Positions 16,204-21,580 of a stretch of 38,028 nt of DNA are shown here, one piece after another. The stretch covers positions 1 to 38,028 of the forward strand of contig NZ_JABFMW010000036.1 in assembly GCF_013359725.1 (NCBI RefSeq). Reading direction: 5' to 3'. The stretch is from Pseudarthrobacter sp. C4D7 (GTDB lineage: Bacteria; Actinomycetota; Actinomycetes; Actinomycetales; Micrococcaceae). Numbering within the stretch: position 1 is the first letter of the stretch; every line of letters starts with the position of its first letter. The position numbers and the translations under genes were made by a program. The notes beneath the pieces are model-generated. The model did not search any database, was not told the origin of the DNA, and saw only the letters and a program-made list of their open reading frames with translations.

Positions 16204-17259
16204 CTAGAACCCGTCGACGGCTTTCAGCTTTGGCTCATCCTTGGACTCGTCCTCGGCAGGCTTGACCCCGACTCCGAGCTTCTCCTTGATGAGGCGCTCC
16301 AGTTCGGCGGCAAGCTCCGGGTTGTCCCGGAGGAAACGGCGGGAGTTTTCCATGCCCTGGCCCAGCTGGTCGCCATCATAAGTGAACCAGGAGCCGGACT
16401 TCTTGATGATGCCGTGCTCCACGCCCATGTCGATGATGCCGCCCTCACGGGAAATGCCCTGGCCGTAGATGATGTCGAACTCGGCCACCTTGAACGGCGG
16501 AGCCATCTTGTTCTTGACGATCTTGGCTTTGGTCCGGTTGCCGACGGAATCGGCACCTTCCTTGAGGGTCTGGATCCGCCGGACGTCGATGCGGACCGAC
16601 GCGTAGAACTTCAGCGCCTTACCACCGGTGGTGGTCTCGGGGGAACCGAAGAAGACGCCGATCTTTTCGCGAAGCTGGTTGATGAAGATGGCGGTGGTCT
16701 TGGTCTGGCTCAGGCGGCCCGTGATTTTACGGAGCGCCTGGCTCATCAGGCGTGCCTGGAGGCCGACGTGGCTGTCGCCCATGTCGCCTTCGATTTCCGC
16801 GCGCGGCACCAGGGCGGCAACGGAGTCGATGACAACGACGTCCAGCGAACCGGATCCCACCAGCATGTCCATGATCTCCAGCGCCTGCTCGCCGGTGTCC
16901 GGCTGGGAGACCAGGAGGGCGTCGGTGTCGACACCCAGCTTGGCGGCGTAGTCAGGGTCCAGGGCGTGCTCGGCATCGATGAAGGCAGCGATTCCGCCGG
17001 CGCGCTGGGCGTTGGCCACGGCGTGCAGGGCAACGGTGGTCTTACCGGACGATTCAGGACCGTAGATTTCGATGACGCGGCCGCGCGGGAGCCCGCCGAT
17101 GCCAAGGGCGACATCCAAGGCGATGGAGCCGGTGGGAATGACTTCAATCGGGGCACGGACTTCGTCACCCAGGCGCATGACTGAGCCCTTGCCGAACTGC
17201 TTGTCAATCTGGGCAAGCGCTGCTTCCAGCGCCTTTGCACGATCCGGGGCTGCCGCCAT
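16204..17259 (-). CDS. recA: Recombinase RecA
   Basis: A 351-residue strand-exchange protein and LexA coprotease. The Walker A box is GPESSGKT (67-74). Other signatures are the Walker B strand VVVIDSVAALVP, the L2 segment GVFFGSPETTTGGKALKFYAS, and KNKMAPPFK. The C-terminal tail is acidic. The ATG at 17259 is chosen because GAGG lies eight bases upstream and the length matches the family; an in-frame ATG at 17316 would add 19 atypical residues. An SOS box and promoter lie 143 bp upstream. Confidence 0.97.
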   Translation of the reverse strand: MAAAPDRAKALEAALAQIDKQFGKGSVMRLGDEVRAPIEVIPTGSIALDVALGIGGLPRGRVIEIYGPESSGKTTVALHAVANAQRAGGIAAFIDAEHALDPDYAAKLGVDTDALLVSQPDTGEQALEIMDMLVGSGSLDVVVIDSVAALVPRAEIEGDMGDSHVGLQARLMSQALRKITGRLSQTKTTAIFINQLREKIGVFFGSPETTTGGKALKFYASVRIDVRRIQTLKEGADSVGNRTKAKIVKNKMAPPFKVAEFDIIYGQGISREGGIIDMGVEHGIIKKSGSWFTYDGDQLGQGMENSRRFLRDNPELAAELERLIKEKLGVGVKPAEDESKDEPKLKAVDGF

Positions 17260-17388
17260 GGTTGACACCTCTAATGCTTTCTCGATGGTGGCCTTCGCGG
17301 CCGTTGTGTTGGTCATCTCTGACGCTAAGGGGACCCACTGACAATCCGGCCTGAGGACAACGGCTATGTGGATAAACCCAATAGAAAA

Positions 17389-17418
17389 AGCATAGCGTTA
17401 TCCGAACAGGTATTCGAA
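17389..17418 (-). promoter_or_regulatory. recA promoter with SOS box
   Basis: The 16-mer at 17402-17417 reads CCGAACAGGTATTCGA, two mismatches from TCGAAC-N4-GTTCGA. On the minus strand TTCGAA (17418-17413) and TATGCT (17394-17389) are spaced by 18 bases, so the LexA box would cover the -35 and spacer of the recA promoter. Confidence 0.7.
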
Positions 17419-17497
17419 GAGTGGAGCTCCTGCGGCGTGTCTGGCGGCAGGCTCCCGGCGGACCCCGGAGGGCCTTTCAGCAGCTGCCGGCCCGCCG

Positions 17498-17722
17498 TCA
17501 ATCCCGGCGGGGGGCGATGTCGCGGCCCAGCCGCCGCTCCGTCGGCACGTCCTGGACGTCGCAGACGGCAAGCCAGACCCGGCGCGGCTCGACGCCGGCG
17601 GCCAGGGCCTGGTCGGCGGTACGGCTGCCAACACCGGCAAGGACCAGGGTACTGCTCAGCACGCGGGAGTACCCCGCGCCGAACTCGTCATCCATCAGAC
17701 GCCAGTACTCGCTGATTCGCAT
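17498..17722 (-). CDS. DUF3046 family protein
   Basis: A 74-residue soluble protein starting MRISEYWRLMDDEFGAGY and carrying ADQALAAGVEPRRVWLAVC, the pattern of DUF3046, an uncharacterised actinobacterial family usually encoded just upstream of recA. The ATG at 17722 has AGAGG eight bases upstream. It precedes recA on the same strand, separated by 238 bp that contain the recA SOS promoter, so recA is at least partly independent of it. It is divergent from the MarR gene by 41 bp. Confidence 0.85.
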   Translation of the reverse strand: MRISEYWRLMDDEFGAGYSRVLSSTLVLAGVGSRTADQALAAGVEPRRVWLAVCDVQDVPTERRLGRDIAPRRD

Positions 17723-17750
17723 CGGTAAATCCTCTCATGATTGCGGACCC

Positions 17751-17756
17751 TAGAAT
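17751..17756 (+). promoter_or_regulatory. -10 box for leaderless marR-like mRNA
   Basis: TAGAAT is followed by seven bases and then the ATG at 17764. No Shine-Dalgarno sequence is present, so transcription probably begins at or next to the start codon. No good -35 is visible. Confidence 0.5.
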
Positions 17757-17763
17757 TGTTGCC

Positions 17764-18306
17764 ATGAGCAACTCCCCTGATCTCCCTTCACCACAGGACA
17801 CAGGCGACGACGCCGCTGACGCCGCCCTGCAGAATGTCGAACACCAGATCAGCCTCTTCTGGCGCCGGGCGCGTGCCATCTCCAACCAACTCTCGCGGGA
17901 GGTCCATCCGGACATGGAACCCGCCGCGTACGGGCTGTTGACGATCATCCGCAGGGAGGGACCCATCCGGCTGACTGAGCTCGCCATGAACATCGGGGTG
18001 GGCAAACCGTCGGTCAGCCGGCAGATCGCCTTCCTCGAAAGCCTTGGCCTGGTGTCCAAGGAGGCCGACCCCCTGGACCGCCGGGCGCAGTCCATCCGGC
18101 TGACGGCCAAGGGCGAAGAGAAGATGCACCAGGTCCAGGACGCCCGCCGGCAGGTTTTCCAGGAGCGGTTGCGGGAGTGGCCGGTGGCGGAACTGCAGGA
18201 ACTGGCCCGCTGCATGGCCAAGTTGAACTCCACCTATGAGCGGGACGGGTTCGCCAGGGAAGCCGCGGACGCCGCCCCTTCCCGGGAGCCCCGGCAGGAG
18301 GACTAG
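17764..18306 (+). CDS. MarR family transcriptional regulator
   Basis: A 180-residue regulator with a MarR winged helix-turn-helix core at about 30-150. The pattern ILLTELA-type helix is seen as IRLTELAMNIGVGKPSVSRQ, followed by the wing KEADPLDRRAQSIRLTAKGEE. The C-terminal 20 residues are charged and variable. The ATG at 17764 has a TAGAAT -10 box seven bases upstream and no ribosome binding site, so it is probably leaderless. Its partner gene is not evident: it is divergent from DUF3046 and convergent with clgR. Its terminator is split by the IS element that starts 27 bp after the stop codon. Confidence 0.85.
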   Translation: MSNSPDLPSPQDTGDDAADAALQNVEHQISLFWRRARAISNQLSREVHPDMEPAAYGLLTIIRREGPIRLTELAMNIGVGKPSVSRQIAFLESLGLVSKEADPLDRRAQSIRLTAKGEEKMHQVQDARRQVFQERLREWPVAELQELARCMAKLNSTYERDGFAREAADAAPSREPRQED

Positions 18307-18310
18307 GAAA

Positions 18311-18329
18311 CAACAGGAAAGCCCCCGGC
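18311..18329. terminator. Left half of the terminator palindrome split by the IS
   Basis: CAACAGGAAAGCCCCCGGC, four bases after the MarR stop codon, is the exact reverse complement of 19775-19793 on the other side of the IS. With the 3-base ATG loop it would have formed a 19-bp perfect stem, probably a bidirectional terminator for the convergent marR-like gene and clgR. Confidence 0.7.
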
Positions 18330-18332
18330 ATG

Positions 18333-18358
18333 TGAACTGGTCCCCGGAAGTTGGACTG
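18333..18358 (+). repeat. IS left terminal inverted repeat
   Basis: A 26-bp repeat starting TGAACTGGTCCCCGGAAG. It matches the reverse complement of the right end except at position 8 (G versus C). Confidence 0.9.
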
Positions 18359-18390
18359 AGAAATTCAGTTCCGACTTCCGGGGAGCAGTT
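18335..18390 (+). promoter_or_regulatory. Long hairpin at the IS left end covering the orfA ribosome binding site
   Basis: The left repeat (18335-18359) is followed after a 5-nt loop by a near-complete inverted copy (18365-18390), allowing about 24 base pairs with one bulge and one mismatch. The orfA ribosome binding site GGGGAG (18380-18385, seven bases before the ATG) lies in the 3' arm. Transcripts entering from outside would hide it. Confidence 0.7.
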
Positions 18391-18392
18391 TT

Positions 18393-18848
18393 ATGCATGC
18401 ACGTAGTTCGTTGTCTGAGGTTCAGCGTGAGGCCGCTGTAGCGTGGTTTGAGAAGGGCATCGCGGATAGTGCGGCGGCGACGTTGCTGGGGGTGTCCCGC
18501 CCGCCGGTAAGGATTCTCTATCGGCGGTGGAAGATCCATGGTCGAGGAGCGCTGGTGGCGAAGCCGACGAAACAGGTGTACTCGTTCGAATTCAAGCTCG
18601 CGCTGGTTGAACGGTTTATCGCCGGTGAGACTGCCCCGGATCTCGCGGCGGAGGTTGGTTTGTCCTCGCCCACGCTATTGAAGACGTGGGCCCGGGCGTA
18701 TCGCCGGGAGGGTCCGGACGCGTTGCGGTCAAAGCCCAAGGGAAGGCCTAAGGCACCCGGTGCCGCGCAGCCGGCCGAGGTATCGGAACTTGAGCGGCTG
18801 CGGCGGGAAAACGAACGGTTGCGGGCGGAAGTGGCTTACTTGGGATAA
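18393..18848 (+). CDS. IS3-family transposase OrfA
   Basis: A 151-residue DNA-binding subunit. Two helix-turn-helix units are visible: about 20-50 (DSAAATLLGVSRPPVRILYRRW) and 80-105 (PDLAAEVGLSSPTLLKTW). A leucine-zipper-like segment, ELERLRRENERLRAEVAYL, ends the protein, as in IS150-group OrfA. It stops at TAA (18846-18848). If that codon were AAA, the frame would continue through LRALRAQERR to a TGA overlapping the orfB start, so the TAA may be an acquired stop. OrfB lies in the -1 frame, which is open across this region, but no canonical slippery heptamer is obvious. Confidence 0.88.
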   Translation: MHARSSLSEVQREAAVAWFEKGIADSAAATLLGVSRPPVRILYRRWKIHGRGALVAKPTKQVYSFEFKLALVERFIAGETAPDLAAEVGLSSPTLLKTWARAYRREGPDALRSKPKGRPKAPGAAQPAEVSELERLRRENERLRAEVAYLG

Positions 18849-18877
18849 TTGCGGGCCTTGAGGGCGCAGGAACGACG

Positions 18878-19732
18878 GTGAAGGTCCAAGCCCTCATCGC
18901 TCTCAAGGCTGACTTCCCGCTTCCTGTCCTGCTGCAGGCAGCAGCTCTTGCCAGGTCCACGTTCTTCTATCATCAGGCGCGCATCCAGGGCGCTGATCCG
19001 CAGGAGGCCATCAAGGCCGCTGTCAGGGAAATTTTCGAGAAAAACCATGGCCGGTACGGGCACCGGCGGGTCCACACCGAGTTGGTCAAGCAGGGTTGGA
19101 CGGTCGCGAAAAAGACCGTGCTGAAGCTCATGCGGTCCCTGGACCTGGTGTGCAAGGTCCGGCGGAAGAAGCGTTACAACTCCTACCAGGGCGGGCAGGG
19201 CCGGGTTGCTCCGAACGTGTTGAACCGGGAGTTCGAGGCTGATGCCCCGAACCGGAAGTGGGTAACGGATGTGACGGAGTTCAGCGTCGGCGACCGTAAG
19301 CTCTATCTCTCGCCGGTCATGGATCTTTTCGACCGGCAGATCATCTCCTACTCGATCAGCCCGTCTCCGAATCTGGAGCTCACCAACAGTTCGCTGCGCC
19401 AGGCCCTTGCCTGCCTTGAGGAAGGTCAGCAGCCGCTCGTGCATTCGGATCAGGGCTTCCAGTACCAGCACGTCTCGTGGCGAAAACTCTTACAGGAAGC
19501 CAGCGCGAGCCAGTCGATGTCACGCAAGGGCAACTGCTACGACAACGCCGTGATGGAGAACTTCTTCGGTCACCTCAAGGAAGAGCTCTTCCATCACGTG
19601 CGATACCTCAGCACCGACGCCTTGACAGCGGCACTGCACGAATACATCCACTGGTACAACACCGAAAGAATCTCGACAAAGCTCAAGGACCTGAGCCCGG
19701 TGCAATACCGGACCCAGGCCCTCGCGGCTTAG
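18878..19732 (+). CDS. IS3-family transposase OrfB (DDE integrase)
   Basis: A 284-residue integrase-core protein, about the full family length. The HTH_21-type segment (about 40-90) includes NHGRYGHRRVHTEL. The catalytic triad is D131 (WVTDVTEF), D191 (HSDQGFQYQ) and E227 (DNAVMENFF), with exactly 35 residues between the last two, giving the D,D(35)E signature. The C-terminal YIHWYNTERIS motif is present. The nominal GTG start at 18878 is for separate OrfB; an OrfAB fusion by -1 frameshift is the usual active transposase in this family. Confidence 0.9.
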   Translation: MKVQALIALKADFPLPVLLQAAALARSTFFYHQARIQGADPQEAIKAAVREIFEKNHGRYGHRRVHTELVKQGWTVAKKTVLKLMRSLDLVCKVRRKKRYNSYQGGQGRVAPNVLNREFEADAPNRKWVTDVTEFSVGDRKLYLSPVMDLFDRQIISYSISPSPNLELTNSSLRQALACLEEGQQPLVHSDQGFQYQHVSWRKLLQEASASQSMSRKGNCYDNAVMENFFGHLKEELFHHVRYLSTDALTAALHEYIHWYNTERISTKLKDLSPVQYRTQALAA

Positions 19733-19745
19733 GCTCTTATTTAAC

Positions 19746-19771
19746 CAGTCCAACTTCCGGGGAGCAGTTCA
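19746..19771 (-). repeat. IS right terminal inverted repeat
   Basis: The reverse complement begins TGAACTGCTCCCCGGAAG. It matches the left repeat at 25 of 26 bases and is followed by the duplicated ATG (19772-19774). Confidence 0.9.
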
Positions 19772-19774
19772 ATG

Positions 19775-19793
19775 GCCGGGGGCTTTCCTGTTG
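19775..19793. terminator. Right half of the terminator palindrome split by the IS
   Basis: GCCGGGGGCTTTCCTGTTG is the exact reverse complement of 18311-18329. It lies 28 bp beyond the clgR stop codon (minus strand) and once formed a stem with the left half. Confidence 0.7.
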
Positions 19794-19821
19794 TCAGGCC
19801 CCACGTTGGCGTGGGTTGCCC

Positions 19822-20274
19822 TTACCGGGCTCCGGAGAGGAGGCCCGTGGAAAGTTCATCGTTCAGTTCGGTGTTCAGGTCGCGTTCCAGGTCACGGCCG
19901 TAACGCTGGGAGAATTCCTGCGGGACGGTGTCCGGTACGGCGACGCCTTCGGCTACTGCCACCCGGTCGCTGACCTCGCGGAGCATGGTGGACAACGGAA
20001 CATCCAATGCCGAGCAGATTGAAGACAGCAGCTCGGACGATGCTTCCTTCTGGCCGCGCTCCACTTCGCTGAGGTATCCCAGGGAGACGCGGGCGCTGTG
20101 GGAAACTTCACGGAGCGTGCGCCCCTGACGCTGGCGGACATCGCGCAGGACATCACCGATTTCGTGACGAAGTACAACCATCTTGCGCTCCTTCTGTTCG
20201 CTCTTGGCCTGTTCGGCGAGGCCCACATCCTTCCAGCGGACAACGCCGTTTACGGATACGGGCTGCTTTACCAT
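19822..20274 (-). CDS. clgR: ClgR-like XRE-family transcriptional regulator
   Basis: A helix-turn-helix regulator of the ClgR family, which in Streptomyces and Corynebacterium activates clp protease genes. The HTH core starts at residue 32 (MVVLRHEIGDVLRDVR) and contains RTLREVSHSARVSLGYLSEVERGQKEASSELL. The C-terminal tail is variable. The full frame from ATG 20274 gives 150 residues. The internal ATG at 20181 has a near-ideal AAGGAG six bases upstream and gives 119 residues, close to the length of ClgR elsewhere, so the start is uncertain. Candidate ClgR boxes lie upstream. Its location next to cinA, pgsA and ftsK is typical. Confidence 0.87.
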   Translation of the reverse strand: MVKQPVSVNGVVRWKDVGLAEQAKSEQKERKMVVLRHEIGDVLRDVRQRQGRTLREVSHSARVSLGYLSEVERGQKEASSELLSSICSALDVPLSTMLREVSDRVAVAEGVAVPDTVPQEFSQRYGRDLERDLNTELNDELSTGLLSGAR

Positions 20275-20301
20275 CTGTATCGCCTTGCTCCCTCATTGGT
20301 C

Positions 20302-20322
20302 GGGTCCGCCGTTGGCGAACCC
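20302..20322. promoter_or_regulatory. Candidate ClgR box 1
   Basis: An inverted repeat with 9-bp arms (GGGTCCGCC / GGCGAACCC, one mismatch) and 3-bp centre, containing CGC-N5-GCG, the core of reported ClgR sites. It lies between a possible -10 (TAGGAT, 20342-20337, minus strand) and the clgR start codon. Confidence 0.45.
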
Positions 20323-20423
20323 GTCGTGGTCATTTCATCCTAGGCGCCTCCGCTCTTCGGAAGCGACACAATGTAATAACTAATCGGTACCGGGTTTTGT
20401 TCCCGGCAACTTTACGCCCGGTA

Positions 20424-20441
20424 ACTTCGCCGGCAGCGAAC
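20424..20441. promoter_or_regulatory. Candidate ClgR box 2
   Basis: On the minus strand GTTCGCTGCCGGCGAAGT carries the GTTCGC-N4-GCGAA pattern of ClgR sites. It lies between the cinA stop codon and clgR, about 95-110 bp upstream of the predicted clgR transcription start. Confidence 0.45.
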
Positions 20442-20442
20442 G

Positions 20443-20922
20443 TCAGCCGGCCAGGGACTCAAGGAGCCGTTCCAAGGCCGCGGCGCACGCAGCGGCACGG
20501 ATATCCGGCCTGCTGCCGGTGAAGGTGTATTCGTAGGCGGCGGCACCGGCAGCCGTGGCGATACCCACGTAAACACGCCCCACGGGCTTGCCGTCGTGGG
20601 CTTCGGGACCAGCCACTCCCGTGGTGGACAGTCCGACGTCGGCACCCAGGACTGTGCGCGCCCCGGCGGCCATGGCGCTGGCGACGTCCGGATCGACGGA
20701 CCCGACACGGGCCAGCAGGTCGGCGGGCACGTTCAGCACCAGCTCCTTGACCGAGTTCTGGTAGGCCACGACTCCACCCTGGAGCATGCCGGAGGCTCCG
20801 GGCGTGTCCGCGAGGACTGCGGACACCATGCCAGCCGTCAGCGATTCGGCGGTGGCAACGGTCTTTCCCGCGTCAATGGCCTGGCGCACGGCCGCCGCGG
20901 ACAGTTGGTGAAGGTTGCTCAT
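20443..20922 (-). CDS. CinA-family nicotinamide-nucleotide amidase (PncC)
   Basis: A 159-residue protein equal to the C-terminal PncC domain of CinA, which deamidates NMN in the pyridine nucleotide cycle. Signatures are TVATAESLTAGMVSAVLADTPGAS (about 21-44), GGVVAYQNSVK and STTGVAGPEAHDGKPVGRVYVG. The N-terminal competence-damage domain of full CinA is absent, as in most stand-alone PncC proteins. The ATG at 20922 overlaps the pgsA stop as ATGA, showing translational coupling. Confidence 0.92.
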   Translation of the reverse strand: MSNLHQLSAAAVRQAIDAGKTVATAESLTAGMVSAVLADTPGASGMLQGGVVAYQNSVKELVLNVPADLLARVGSVDPDVASAMAAGARTVLGADVGLSTTGVAGPEAHDGKPVGRVYVGIATAAGAAAYEYTFTGSRPDIRAAACAAALERLLESLAG

Positions 20923-21563
20923 TCGTGCTCCTGGCCCTCCACGGCCGCAGCCTGGCGCTTGCCCCTGGCCCGGAGCCGCAGGGCTTCAATCACGTATTCC
21001 ACTCCGGTCCACAGCGTGATGGCCACAGCTGCCATCATGACGGCGAACGCCACCCAGGTCATCCACGGCGCGAATGCCCCGAACGGAAGCAGGTACAGGA
21101 AAATCGCTGCGGTCTGGACCACGGTCTTGAGCTTGCCGCCGCGGGAAGCCGGAATGACACCGTAGCGGATGACGAAGAACCGCAGCGCAGTGATGCCCCA
21201 CTCCCGGACCAGGATCACCAACGTTGCCCACCAGGGCAGTTCACCCAGCAGGGACAGCATCACCAGCGCGGAGCCGATGAGGAGCTTGTCGGCGATGGGG
21301 TCGGCGATCTTTCCAAAATCGGTGACGAGGTTCCGGCTCCTGGCGATGTCGCCGTCGAGCTTGTCCGTGTAGATGGCCACGGCAAAGGCGGCCACCGCCG
21401 CCCACCGCCACGGACCGGAGGTACTGTGCAGCCCCGGCGCGTCCGCCACCAGGAACCACACAAAGAACGGGACCAGCGCGATGCGGATCATGGTCAGGAC
21501 GTTGGGAAGGTTCCAGACCCCGGCACGGCCCTTGCCGGCGGCGGTTGCATCGGTGCTAGTCAC
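20919..21563 (-). CDS. pgsA: CDP-diacylglycerol-glycerol-3-phosphate 3-phosphatidyltransferase
   Basis: A 214-residue integral membrane enzyme making phosphatidylglycerol phosphate. The CDP-alcohol phosphotransferase motif D-x2-DG-x2-AR-x8-G-x3-D-x3-D spans 67-92 (DKLDGDIARS to IADPIAD). Five to six membrane segments are visible. The start is GTG at 21563, 17 bp after the ftsK stop codon, with no clear ribosome binding site. The related phosphatidylinositol phosphate synthase is less likely given the LPNVLTMIRIALVP N-terminus and the ftsK-pgsA-cinA context. Confidence 0.92.
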   Translation of the reverse strand: MTSTDATAAGKGRAGVWNLPNVLTMIRIALVPFFVWFLVADAPGLHSTSGPWRWAAVAAFAVAIYTDKLDGDIARSRNLVTDFGKIADPIADKLLIGSALVMLSLLGELPWWATLVILVREWGITALRFFVIRYGVIPASRGGKLKTVVQTAAIFLYLLPFGAFAPWMTWVAFAVMMAAVAITLWTGVEYVIEALRLRARGKRQAAAVEGQEHE

Positions 21564-21580
21564 GTTTCTAGGCTACCGGG

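Larger units (their letters stand above)
18333..19771 (+). mobile_element. IS3-family insertion sequence (1,439 bp, IS150-like)
   Basis: The element begins TGAACTG and ends CAGTTCA, with 26-bp terminal inverted repeats (18333-18358 and 19746-19771) matching at 25 of 26 positions. A 3-bp ATG is duplicated at both edges (18330-18332 and 19772-19774). It carries orfA (helix-turn-helix) and orfB (DDE integrase) in a -1 frame relation. Ends, target duplication and both genes are complete, so it may be recent or active. It lies in the loop of a perfect palindrome between the marR-like gene and clgR. Confidence 0.93.

Noticed and set aside
20390..20406. Hairpin CCGGG-N7-CCCGG after cinA
   Set aside because: A 5-bp stem with a 7-nt loop is too weak to call a terminator.
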